Below the pieces are notes generated by a model, which saw only the letters and a list, made by a program, of their open reading frames with translations, was not told the DNA's origin and searched no databases. Shown here piece after piece: positions 11,093-21,020 of a stretch of 64,000 bases of DNA. The translations under genes and the position numbers were made by a program. Origin of the DNA: Bryum argenteum (Eukaryota; Streptophyta; Bryopsida; Bryales; Bryaceae); the NCBI GenBank assembly GCA_037043015.1, contig CM073323.1, positions 13,637,758-13,701,757 of the forward strand, in the 5' to 3' direction. How positions within the stretch are numbered: position 1 is the first letter of the stretch; the number at the start of each line of letters is the position of its first letter.

Positions 11093-11119
11093 ATGCCGAG
11101 AACCAAACAAACTGCCAGA
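11093..11119 (+). other. Histone H3 N-terminal tail mimic (RTKQTAR)
   Basis: Codons 3-9 of the predicted protein read R-T-K-Q-T-A-R, identical to H3 residues 2-8 (ARTKQTARKS). Pro replaces Ala1, and Ile-Val follows instead of Lys9-Ser10. With Pro as second residue the initiator Met would normally be removed by methionine aminopeptidase, which would place the mimic at a free N-terminus, as in H3. The identity is seen directly; a role in binding or competing for H3K4 readers or writers is inference. Confidence 0.7.
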
Positions 11120-14100
11120 ATTGTTCAGATGGCCGCGAATGCACCTGCCGAGCCTGAAATCAACATGGAAGTGGAGCAGCAAGAGTCTGTTCCTGAGGTA
11201 ATAGTCCACTTCATATCTATGTTCCCATCTCATGTGTCTATTTAGCTCGAATCGAGCTAATTCGCCCTCTGTTAATTTGTTATCCACAGGTCACTTATAA
11301 CATGCAAGCCCTGGAGGGATTCCTTGCACCAGTACAACTCGAAACACCAGACGATCCGCTTGCAGCTATTGCTGTGGACGCGCAATGGGGGAGGTTGTGG
11401 ACCCCCAAGCCAAATTCCATCAAGTCTTGGTCGATTCGTCCGATGAACAAGACCCATTTCTTCTTCTATCAACAATCGGGGTCTCACGGGGCATTTTTAC
11501 CTCTGTGTCTTGATGCCTTCATCGAACTTGTTACTTATGAAGACGAATTCCTCATGATCAAGTTCAAAGCAGTGGAGGTCGAAGGTTTCGTCTTCACTAT
11601 TGTATTTCCCCCCAATGAAGTCCGTTTCTTCCACGACTTCATCCGCAACTATATGGTCGGGAAGGTCGATCCCACTCAGTTTCTTCATATCGACACGAGA
11701 TTGCAGCCCAATGGGTCTTCCCCGAAAGCCTTCGTCAGATCGTACATTCCTTACACTGCGCAGATCTGGAAGGCTCTGTCTGATTTCGAGACTGCAAAGA
11801 AGAAAGGCAAGGCTCCGATGAAACGGTCCGGGAATCTACTGTTGCAGGCTCCATCCGAGAATGCTCCGTCGGGTCTAGGCACTCCAGAGGGAAGTCTAGG
11901 CGTGCAGAGAACGAAGCGTCCAAACCCGATCTCATCCAGCTCTGGCTCCAAGAGGAGCAAATCCTCCGGCAGCGCTCTTACGTTCATGAACCCTACAATG
12001 AACGTAGCTGTCTCTGAGGAAGCGACGAAGTCTCTGAAGGACTACTGGGACAACTGTGCAGAGTGTTATGTCTTTGGTCGTGACAATCCGCTTGACGTGT
12101 CGATCGACCTGCTCGACCTTGCCGAACCAAGGTTTATCGTGCGATCTCTGGAACTGGCCGGCATCGCGCATTACAAGAACATCTTGATGAATTCCCTCGA
12201 TGTTACTTCCAGGCAAACCATCATCATTATGCCGAAGATCAAAGCTGAGCCTGAGATGTGGGATTGGGAAGATCTGGTCCAATCTTGTCGGTTCCGAATT
12301 ATCGACGGGCAGCACCACGTTGAGGCTGCGAAACAGTTGATTCGTGACAAGAAGATCGACGACTCGAAGATCCTTGCCCTTCAGACATGGAAAGCCCATG
12401 TTGTGTGGCATTCCGACATCAGCAAGATTCTGGACGTGTCAGCCATGGCGAACAAGACGAACAATGCTGGGACGTTCATACCTTCGTGGGCAACGAACAT
12501 CATGGGCGCTAAAAAGGTTTGGGAAGACTATGGCCGCCCTCAAAAACTGAAGAAGCCGCATCGACGTGAAACACCGGTTGAAGTAGATAACCGGAAGCGT
12601 TATGAGGTATGAGATTACTTGTTCTTTTCTTTTTCTGGTTGGCGTTGTTTGCATTCTCTGTCGACGTTTTTGGGGACGTCGTTTTAGCTCGACTCGAGCT
12701 AAAACAGCATAGGTTGTTTCTTAATGGTTTGGCTTTCGTGCAGGCATTCGCGGCTGCTATGGTGAAGAGGTTCATCAGCATCAACAACAATAACGTGAAG
12801 GACAAGATCGTCAGACCGTCCGACCTTCGCAACGAGCTGCTCATCATCACATCTCCGAACGACGTCTACGAATTGTGGAAGAGGTTCATCACAGACTACA
12901 GTCTTGGAGAGCTGATCGACCCCGACACCGAGCTCCCATTCAATCAGGGGAAAGATTGGGAGACCGTCTCAAAGAAGTTCACCTTGAACAGGGTGTTCTT
13001 CAAGGGAATAGGGCAGTTAGACGCGGAGAACCTCGAGGTGTTGGCGCAGCACTTGCTGAACAAGACTCTGGATCGAACGTTGCCCTATCCCAAGGTGGCC
13101 GTGAGGAAGCCTACTAAGAATTACTTTCAGTGTATGAGTGCAAAGCAGTGGGTGGAGAATCGGAAAAGGAAGAACACTGTCGCGAGGGAACTGCACAACC
13201 TCAAGCCCTCGCTCGGTTTGTTCGACTCCGAGTGGCACTTCGACGTCGACAACTGGAGGAAGTTTAAGATGGAATACAATCTGACTCGTCAGACTATGTC
13301 CATGCTTCTCTCGGTCCCGGGCGACTCGTTCTTCACCCTCTACCGCCAAAAGCAGACGAAGAATAGGAGTGCAGCAGAGATTTCGGAATATGCAGCCGAG
13401 TTCTTCAAGAAGTTCCTGGATGTCAAAGGGACGTTTGAACCTCCTGCACCGATTGTTTACACGCGGCTTTTTTACTCTTCCGAGTTCAAATTCGGGATTT
13501 GGGACAAGAACTACGCTTGGAACCAATTTAGCAAGTGTGATTTAGGCTTGATTGATTTGCGAGCTGTCCCAGGGAGTGGAAGTAGAGTGGACGACACGGA
13601 GAGTCCATACTTTCAAGAATTCCTTGATGTGTGGGCAGACACCATGACCGATCCTCACATCAAGAATCCCGAGGTTTGGATGTTCATCACCTCCAACGTC
13701 GACCGTCACTGCCAGGCAATGGTTTACGTCGACAAGAAGTTGAAGGACGAGTACTCTCGCAAGGCAGCCAACTACATGCCGGCCAGCAACGAGCGTTTCA
13801 ACGGCATTGCAAAGGAAAAAGCTTCAGAGAAGCACTTGCTCCGCCTCCTCTTTCTTGTCAAGAAGAGCAGCCATGCTCAGAGTGTGTTGGATGCGATACC
13901 CACTGTATTCTACGCTCCAGAGTTGCCCCTCTACTCGAAGCCCGGCGCGTACAGAGAACACGACCTTGGTCTCAGTAATACCGAGCTGCGATTGGAGTTC
14001 TACTGTCGGGTGTTGAAGATGTTCTCATCTCCGGGAGGGAAGATTCTATCGATAATGGGTGGCACAAAGCCAATGTTGGCTGGAATTGTAAGTACCTCGC

Positions 14101-16452
14101 ACCATTCCTTCAATTGGAACTGCTCATGCTCGTTTAGCTCGAGTCGAGCTAAACGATCTCATGCTCGTTTAGCTCGACTCGAGCTAAACACTCTCATGCA
14201 TGTTTAGCTCGAGTCGAGCTAAATGGTCTAATGCTCGTTTAGCTCGAGTCGAGCTAAGCGGTCTCATGCTTAAATCTCTTCATCATGTATTTTGTCCATG
14301 GCCTTTTAGCTCGAGTCGAGCTATTTTCTCTTAGTCTTCTTATAAGTTTCTCTCTCCTTCTAAATCAGATGTGCCAGGCTGAGACATATGTTGTTATCAG
14401 CGAGACCGAGAAGGAGGCTTATACGAATGCTGCGACGGATCACCAACATCTGGACTACAACGATATCAACGTCGCAGCATACGTAAATCCGGAAGCTAAT
14501 CGCGGTCCCAAGCCTTCTGCTGAAGGGTCGGGGAAGGGAAAGAAGAGGAAGTCTAAGAAGAAGACCACCCAGCCTGTAAGCGACGACTCTTCCGCTTCTG
14601 AGCACGAGCGTGAAGATGAAGGTGGTCCTTCTTCTCCGGCGGGGATGAATTCCCCCATGGATTCAGCTGTTCCTCTGGTGTCTCCTCCCGCAATCGACTG
14701 GGCTGCGGTGGCAATTCCGTCCAGTACTGCTCGTGCTCCCCCTCGTGGTCGTGGTACTGCTCGTGCTCCCCCTCAGGGTCGTGGAAGCGGTCGAGCTCGG
14801 TCTTCTGCGTCTCATGGCCGCGGTACAGTATGCGCCCCTCCGCGCGAATCTACCAAGCGTTCTTCTTCTGAGGCGCGAGCTAGAGAGGCTTCTCGGTCAA
14901 GAAGCGCTACTGTGCCTCAAGTACAGACGGCGCTCGAAGCCAACTATGGCGCCCGCGATGTCGTCGGGGACATTCAGAGCCCCCCCCCTCCAGCGCTTGC
15001 GTCGTGGTCCTCCATCGGAGAAGGATTTAGCTCGAGTCGAGCTAAACCAACAGTCTCCTGGGGTCGTCGATATTGGGGCCGCTGGGACTCCGGTTCAGCA
15101 CACGGTTCCACCCCCGGGGTTTCGAAGGGAGGTTCGTTCAAAGAACTCGAACGATGGCATCTACCGAGATCTCTTTGTCGAAGACGATGTAGAACCTGGG
15201 CAAGAGCGTGTGCCACGGGATGCATCATCATCAGACAGCTCTGACTCGTCAGACAATGACGATGTTGAGGGTGCGAGCGATGGCGACAGGGACGACGATG
15301 ACCAAGCTGATGATGCTGATCTCGCGGCCATGACCTTAGACGACGAGGTGGCTCCTGATCCATCCCAAGAGGAGACTACTTTGGCGCCTCCTCCCCAAGG
15401 CTCGCAGAGCGCACCCAGGAGGCAGATTGAGAAGAGGAAGTACGACAAATGGTTCGTGAAAGGTGTTTGGAAGCCCGAGGACGAGCCGGAGGATACTATG
15501 AAAATCCGGTTTTACGACTTCTTGGAGGAGCCTAGTTCTCCAAAGCCTTTGAGGGCTGAGGATGATCCTCTTCTCCCTGTCGTGCCTTTGCTCAGGGAAG
15601 AAGGAGAGCCTTCACAACCACCAGTGAAAGTAGAAGTTGTCGCCCCCATGCTCACGAAGGATCAGAAGCGAGCACAGAAGCGGCAAGAGAATGAGGCTCT
15701 GAAGGCTCGCAAGGCAAAGGAAGAAGCGGAGAGAGAGAAGCAAAGATTAGCAGATATCGCAGCCGCGAATGCTCGAGTAGACAGATTGGAGTCCACATTC
15801 CTGAGCTCTCAGTCCGAAACCCGCATGGCACTAGGCAAGATGGAGCAGATGTTTCAATCATTCGGAAATATCTTATCCCAACTGCCTAGTTATCCTAAAC
15901 CCATTGCCTCCATCAACCCCGATCAACCTCGCCTCAGCATCTGTGACGCGAGTCCTCCAGCCATCGTCGCGCCTCCACAACCTCCCATCGTCGCGCCTCC
16001 ACAACCTCCCATCGTCGCGCCTCCACAACCTCCCATCGTCGCGCCTCCACAACCTCCTATTGTTGCTGAGCCAGAGATCGCACCCCGCCCCTTACCCCTC
16101 CAGATTTCGGAGAAGCCGGCGAAAGAGGATGAAGTCCCGATTGAGGCAGCGCCGACGCCGACCCACTCTCCCGTGGCTGCTACCAAAGTTGTTCCTACCC
16201 TTGACTCTCCCGTGGCTGCTACCGAAGTTGCTCCTACCCTTGACTCTCCCGTGGCTGCTACTGAGACGGCTGTTACTTCACCAGTAAATCTAGAGGTTAG
16301 TTACTATCTTTTCCTTCTCTTTGTTTTTGTGATCGTTGATGGTGATGGCAGTTGCTCTGCTATTCCCTCATGTCTTGAAGTTTTCGCATTTAGTAATCTT
16401 AAAGCCAGCGCTCCTTGTTTGACAGGAGTCCGGCACCGATGGCGGCGAGTAG
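11093..16452 (+). CDS. Large spliced gene: H3-tail mimic, ParB-like segment, degenerate beta-class DNA methylase-like fold, RG-rich and coiled-coil tail
   Basis: Exons read as 11093-11197, 11290-12606, 12744-14087, 14369 to 16295 and 16426-16452, all joined by phase-0 GT-AG introns. The N-terminus is MPRTKQTARIVQ, containing histone H3 residues 2-8; an in-frame ATG also lies three codons upstream (11084). Exon 2 holds RFRIIDGQHHVEAAKQLI, like the ParB nuclease-fold core (IDGQHRxxAA). Exon 3 ends with GGKILSIMGGTKPMLAGI and exon 4 begins with AETYVVISETEKEAY, matching in layout the SAM-binding end of beta-class N4/N6 methylases (DPFxGSGTT ... YxGIE). The preceding CDLGLIDLRAV sits where DPPY is expected, so catalysis is probably lost. 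The tail is Lys/Arg/Gly-rich, acidic, then coiled coil (15640-15880) and Pro-rich repeats. Within exon 4 two overlapping frames are open (to 15244, and from 14733), and I have not resolved their connection. The element family is unknown. Confidence 0.6.
11198..11289 (+). other. Intron with a palindrome
   Basis: A GT-AG intron of 92 bp (GAG|GTAATA ... CCACAG|GTC), phase 0. It contains a palindrome of the TTTAGCTCGA family at 11240-11261 with central AT. Confidence 0.7.
12607..12743 (+). other. Intron with a perfect palindrome
   Basis: A GT-AG intron of 137 bp, phase 0 (GAG|GTATGA ... GTGCAG|GCA). A perfect 25-bp palindrome with arms GTTTTAGCTCGA occupies 12681-12705. Confidence 0.75.
14088..14368 (+). 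other. Intron carrying five palindromes
   Basis: A GT-AG intron of 281 bp, phase 0 (ATT|GTAAGT ... AATCAG|ATG), splitting the methylase-like SAM-binding region. Palindromes lie at 14131-14155, 14166-14189, 14201-14224, 14236-14259 and 14304-14327. The first four are separated by 11-12 bp spacers, several containing CTCATGC. Confidence 0.75.
14733..16295 (+). CDS. Acidic / coiled-coil / proline-rich tail ORF of the large gene
   Basis: This long frame overlaps the end of the RG-rich frame of the same gene and probably supplies the C-terminal part of the product from about 15.05 kb on. It encodes an acidic Ser/Asp block (DASSSDSSDSSDNDDVEG), a charged linker with VKGVWKPEDEPEDTMKIRFYDF, a coiled coil (QKRAQKRQENEALKARKAKE followed by heptads to SFGNILSQL), then proline-rich tandem repeats. 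A final 8-codon exon (16426-16452, ESGTDGGE) follows a phase-0 intron. Upstream of about 15.0 kb the frame is probably only a shadow of the other frame. No catalytic motif is seen; it resembles a structural or interaction region. Confidence 0.5.
15025..15047. repeat. Palindrome inside exon 4 of the large gene
   Basis: A TTTAGCTCGA-type palindrome with central G lies between the RG-rich frame and the acidic frame, preceded by a run of nine C at about 14982. Translated, it reads LARVELN in one frame. It is one of two copies within an apparent coding frame. Confidence 0.85.
15957..16066 (+). repeat. 24-bp coding tandem repeat (IVAPPQPP)
   Basis: Four nearly identical 24-bp units encode the octapeptide IVAPPQPP. 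Identical codon use across copies indicates recent expansion. Confidence 0.85.
16160..16265 (+). repeat. 39-bp coding tandem repeat (SPVAATxVxPTLD)
   Basis: Almost three units of 39 bp encode SPVAATKVVPTLD and close variants. They follow the octapeptide repeats in the C-terminal low-complexity tail. Confidence 0.8.
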
Positions 16453-16699
16453 GTCGACGAGTAGTCTCCAAATTATTGGATGCTGTTTCGCTTTTTGTAC
16501 ATAGTACAATTATAATCGTTGTACTTATTGAAACATCATTCAATAAAATTGAGACTCTTTTATTTCACATCACTTTTTATCTTCAGTGAGTCTGCGTCCT
16601 TCTCATCACAAGGCCCTAAACTTCGTCCTTTTCTACCAAGCCCCCCTTCTGAATACCTTGTTCCGTCCGATTGCTTCAAAATCCCCCGCCAATCACCTC

Positions 16700-17659
16700 A
16701 TGTTACCTCTGAGTGTGGCGGTTCAGTACCCAATCAGTGCTGGCAGTTCTTTGCATACTTCAGCATTTTGCAAGGTACACACCCTCTTGTTTTAATACCA
16801 TTTGCCATTGTTACGTGTTCTCTCACTGCAGGGAGGACCGTCCAAACATCCCAAACAACGTATCTCGCCCGAGCTACCCATTACGCATATCTCCCGCAGT
16901 CTTTTACGACCCAAGCCCAAGTGGTTGAATGTGATGTTGGAGTTGGACGGGGTTCTATGTTCGATGGCCTCTGTGTCTACCCCAACGCGTGCAGAGTGCC
17001 TGTCTTTTCCGGATCCCAATAATCCTCCGGTGTTTTCCTCCACCGTCCCAACCTTAGTTGCCGGCAGGGTCGTCTACTGTCGTCCCGGGTTGACCGGGTT
17101 CCTTCGCTTACTAAATTTGTTTTTCCACATCCACGTCTGGAGTACCCTAGAGCCTAAGGTTGTCCATGGACTCTACTCCTTTTTGTTCTCGAAGTCAGAC
17201 GCTGCCCCTGGACTTGTCTTGGCTTCCAACCAATGCGATAATCTGTTGTTGAAGAATTACGCATTCGCCAAGTACCCCGGCACGACAAATCCCATCCTCT
17301 TAAAATATCCTCGACGGCGGTTGTATCCTAGGAAGGGTGCCAATTTTAATGACGATAACTTGCTCATTGTCGATTCCAAGCCTGAGACTTGCATTGCGGT
17401 TCCCACAAAGAACACACTTTTCACTGTTCCGTGGAACCATTCATGTCCGGAGGATCCTAAGTCCGACTTATTGAAGAGGATAGGCGAGATATGTCTTTCC
17501 GTGCATTTGAACGGTCCTGAGAATTTTGCCGAGACTATGCGCCATCGTAGACCCACGCATAATGAACTGTCGAAGGACTCAGAGTTGTATATACTCTTGA
17601 GCCGTAATCTTCCATATTTGTGGAATCAGGACCGAATCAGTGGGAAGAATTTGCCTTAA
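16700..17659 (+). CDS. FCP1/NIF-like HAD-fold protein, probable pseudophosphatase
   Basis: Two exons, 16700-16774 and 16832-17659, are joined by a 57-bp phase-0 intron and give about 300 residues. The sequence LNVMLELDGVLCS corresponds to HAD motif I (hhhDxDxT/V), but the nucleophile position is Glu (E-L-D-G-V). It is followed by VVYCRPGLTGFLRLLNLFF and IHVWSTLEPKVV, matching the RPGLxEFL ... hxhaT region of FCP1-type CTD phosphatases, and later by NLLIVDSKPETC, the hhVDxxP motif. The fold assignment is by motif order. Loss of the nucleophilic Asp suggests no phosphatase activity, perhaps binding. It lies 250 bp downstream of the large gene, same strand, and likely belongs to the same unit. 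The start is uncertain. Confidence 0.55.
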
Positions 17660-17770
17660 ATTCTTTTATCAGTGGTATTATTCTGGTTTTTACCCTAGAA
17701 AGCTTATGTTTATCGGTTGCTTAGATCCAGATATAATGTAGATCGATTGGTGAATCCACCCTCGACATAC

Positions 17771-18484
17771 ATGATTAAATGCGTTCTTATATTGTGTACC
17801 TTTTTCATTGCACTTAGTGTCTTGGACTCACTTGCTAAAATGGCTGTGTTTATGAACCAGGTTGCTGCTGTTGGACGTCAGCTCTCTCCACATCCATCAT
17901 GTGCTTTGCAAACAAATCTTGTAATTGGTCCTTCGACGGTTTCAGAGGCTTCCATTACAAGTGACGACTCCACAACTTTCTCAGAACGAATGCGGGGACG
18001 GCTAATCTACTTTGCTCCGGACGATGCGTCGGCTGTAGACTACTCGAAGGAGGACATGGATAATGACGATGATCGTGTAGTAGACAGTCCCCCTATTGAG
18101 ATTCAACCAGTTATTGCAACCGGCAATGATCGAATCGGTGTGATGACCTCGGTTGCAGCGGCACCCCAATGTGAAGCTGTATTACGCAACCCCGTCGTTG
18201 ACGCCCGTGCCTATTTAGCTCGATTCGAGCTAAATAGTTCCTTGCCAAATACTGTGGCTCATTGCTCCTTATCTCTTGGGGCAAACACTCGCGTTCATCC
18301 AACACGATTTTCGACTGAGACTCACCGTCTATTACGGAGACGTGCACCGAAGCGTCGTAGAAGTGGTGGGCTTATGGAGATGGACGAACCTGCCTTCTCT
18401 AAATACACACGTAGTGAGGACCCTCTATTCACTAAGAATGATACTTGTGGTGATACCTCCTCTCCGCCACGTCGTGATTGGTAG
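17771..18484 (+). CDS. Small ORF with hydrophobic start, acidic middle and basic NLS-like tail (unrecognised)
   Basis: A 237-codon frame from ATG at 17771. The first 20 residues (MIKCVLILCTFFIALSVLDS) are hydrophobic; alternatively this part is intron or leader, since CAG at about 17858 could be a splice acceptor. The middle is acidic (DYSKEDMDNDDDRVVD) and the end is basic (LLRRRAPKRRRSGG), resembling a nuclear localisation signal. A palindrome at 18211-18237 is translated as AYLARFELNSS. AATAAA-type signals follow at about 18523 and 18552. No family is recognised. It is the last same-strand ORF of the cluster. Confidence 0.35.
   Translation: MIKCVLILCTFFIALSVLDSLAKMAVFMNQVAAVGRQLSPHPSCALQTNLVIGPSTVSEASITSDDSTTFSERMRGRLIYFAPDDASAVDYSKEDMDNDDDRVVDSPPIEIQPVIATGNDRIGVMTSVAAAPQCEAVLRNPVVDARAYLARFELNSSLPNTVAHCSLSLGANTRVHPTRFSTETHRLLRRRAPKRRRSGGLMEMDEPAFSKYTRSEDPLFTKNDTCGDTSSPPRRDW
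18211..18237. repeat. Palindrome inside the last cluster ORF
   Basis: A near-perfect 27-bp palindrome with arms CTATTTAGCTCGA around a central T, the rightmost copy of the family in the window. Confidence 0.9.
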
Positions 18485-18519
18485 ATAATATAGTGCCTAC
18501 CTGTTGGAGGTTTACAATT

Positions 18520-18560
18520 ACACCAATAAATTGTATTTGTGCTTTCATATGAATAAAATT
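18520..18560 (+). terminator. Polyadenylation-type signals
   Basis: CAATAAATT at about 18522 and GAATAAAATT at about 18551 follow the stop codon at 18484. They are plausible 3' processing signals for the last ORF of the cluster. Context only. Confidence 0.35.
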
Positions 18561-18799
18561 TTCTCTTGGGGGAGCATATTTCTTAGCTTGCATTATGAAA
18601 TCTTTTCTATTATTGCCTTTTATATTGAGAAAATTCATCATTATCAGTAAAAACCTGGTGATTTGGTAACTAATCAGGTTAGAATCGATCTAAATGGAAG
18701 TCTCCCTAATTACCAAAATCAGTATATATTCCCATTATAACGAATTACGTGTTAAAATAGAAATGGAGAAGATGATGACCACACTTCTTCAAGGGACCC

Positions 18800-18985
18800 T
18801 TTGTAGATGGAGTCGAGGGAGTGAGGTCGTGCGTGCGGCTCAAGTCGTGTATGTCCGCGTTGTGTTGCCTTGTCCTTTCATGTACATTATTTTTTTCCCT
18901 GAGGCGGTCAAGAGTCAAGTCGTGCATGAGGCTTGTGCCCACACGGCGTTGTCGTGCCCTTCCATGTACAGTACCCGGCAAGTCT
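18800..18985. repeat. Degenerate ~110-bp direct duplication
   Basis: The block with AAGTCGTGTATGTCCGCG ... CCTTTCATGTACATTA recurs as AAGTCGTGCATGAGGC ... CCTTCCATGTACAGTA. No coding meaning was found. Confidence 0.45.
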
Positions 18986-19179
18986 CAATCGTCCACCACA
19001 CTGAAACCAGCTTCTCTGAAGTGGCACTCATGCTACTTCAAAATGCTCCCTATTCTTCACCTCTCCAACTCAGGAGCTTTAATTAGTAACATTGGGTAGG
19101 ATGAGTAGTCTTACAACATGTGTCATTTAGCAATTAATGAGATATTAGAAAGATCTTGATAAAAATTAAAAATTAACAA

Positions 19180-20600
19180 ACAGTGTCAGTGTGGTGGCAA
19201 CTTGTATACACAGCTTTTAGAAATATCGATGCACATGGAAGCCATGCATTTGCTCATTTTTAGCTGAAACTTTGTACAAATGAAGCTTGAGTCTACACTC
19301 AATCAACACAAATTTTGTTTCAGGAAATGTTGTATGCGTAGTTTTCTAGCTCTTGTTTCTCTCTCAAGGCAATTTAGCCTTTAGGTGCATTTTCTTCTGT
19401 TTAAGATTTTGCAAAAATGGGAGGTTGTCGTTTAAGCACAGAGGAAAAGGGTGTTATAGTTGGGATGAGTCGTTCAGGAATGTCACAACGTAGCATTGCA
19501 ACAGAGTTAGGCATGCCACGTTCTACCATTGAATATGTTTTGAAGAAATTCAATGATTACGGAACAGTGGTCACTCGTAAAGTCGTACGTTGACGTTCCA
19601 AACTAACTGATCAAGGTAGAAGGGAATTGGTACGCATTCTTATACAGAATAGACGCATTCCACTTGTCTCTATTATAGAAAAGATGACCGAGAAAGTTTG
19701 TGTACGTACACTAAGGAAGGAGATTAAACGTATTGGATTTCGTAGTTGTGTTGCAGCAAAGAAGCCATTTCTTAGTCACAAGCACAAGGCTGATAGATTG
19801 GCATTTGCCAAGACACATCAATCTTGGAACACATTGGATTGGATGCATGTGATATGGACAGATGAGGCTTCATTTGAGATAGGCAAAAATTCCCGGCAAG
19901 TGAAGGTTTGGCGACGATCTTATGAACGTTATTCATGGGATTGCTTAGCACCCACTTTCAAATCTGGCCGCACATCCGTCATGATTTGGGGTGCTTTTAC
20001 AGGTTATGAAAAGTGCCCCATTGTTATTATGCCATCCGATAGACGGACAAGTGCTGATTTTGTTGACATTGTATACGAGGGTCGATTGAGTGGCTTTTTT
20101 TATATGCATGATGATCCTCAAAGTCTAATCCTTATGGAAGATGGTGCCCCGGTGCATCGTAGTAAGTTACCGCAACAATGGCGACAAGCTCGTAAGATCA
20201 AGAAGATTATATGGCCTGCAAACTCACCGGACTTGAATCCCATAGAGAATGTGTGGATGATTCTAAAAGACGTTGTACAAAAGGAGACTAGGCCAAACAA
20301 CAAAGATGAATTGATCAAAAGTATTGAGCGGGCATGGGAAGCTATATCCATGGAGACTCTTGAAATTCTCCTTGCTAGCATGCCTCACCGGATGAAGGCT
20401 GCAATTAATGCGGGGGGCAGTAGTACTAGATGGTAGATAGTGTGCCACAAAATGCTCTATTGTTGTATGCTTTGACTATTTCAATGTAATAAAAGTGCAT
20501 GTCATGAAACTAGACTTCATTATCTTCCAAACTCAATTTACGATTTGCAATTCCATACATTTTTGAGCCTTTGGTGTCATTTCCAAGTTACAGGTTTACT
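19180..20600 (+). mobile_element. Tc1/mariner element around the transposase
   Basis: The transposase frame with some 200 bp on each side has the size expected of a Tc1 element. I compared the flanks (19180-19300 against the reverse complement of 20440-20620) and found no convincing terminal inverted repeats or TA duplications, so the ends are only estimated. Confidence 0.5.
19417..20436 (+). pseudogene. Tc1-type DDE transposase (DD34E) with one internal stop
   Basis: A 340-codon frame from ATG at 19417 to TAG at 20436. The N-terminal helix-turn-helix is clear (LSTEEKGVIVGMSRSGMSQR, then SIATELGMPRSTIEYVLKKF). The catalytic triad is visible as WTDEASF, MEDGAPVH and SPDLNPIENVW, with 34 residues between the second Asp and the Glu, which is the Tc1 signature. 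One TGA interrupts the frame at codon 59 (19591-19593), just after the first DNA-binding domain. Otherwise the frame is open, implying a fairly recent loss. Full length is normal for Tc1 (about 340 residues). It could only act from a downstream start, without the complete DNA-binding region. Confidence 0.93.
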
Positions 20601-21020
20601 GCTGAATTTCAGCTGCAGCAGAGGTGGACGAATGAGACTTGCGGGGTACTGTACATTATTTACTTTGTCCGCTACCTTTGTATTCATCTCCTTCGCTAGT
20701 TACTCATCCTCATCCACATTCTCCTCTACCCGTCTGTCCATAATTATCCCCACCCTTGTTCATGTTTTTGCCGTGTTCATTTCCCTTTAACCCCTTTATG
20801 TTCAAATTCCTTGCCCCTCCATGTCTTTAATATTAGTATACCCTCGTGGCATTGTCACCCTAAGTTAAATGCTTTGACCATGGCTCTTTTGTTTTTTTGC
20901 TAAACCTTAAATTAGGTCATTTTGTAATTTTTGGTGATTTGAGGGCTAAAATTACTTGAAAATAGAATATCTTGGGACCCGTTGACCCATTTCGCGATCC
21001 AACTGTATCCCGTATCTCTA

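Noticed and set aside
16519-17022. 167-codon frame overlapping the FCP1-like gene
   Set aside because: The HAD motifs are in the other frame; this is an overlapping shadow around the 57-bp intron.
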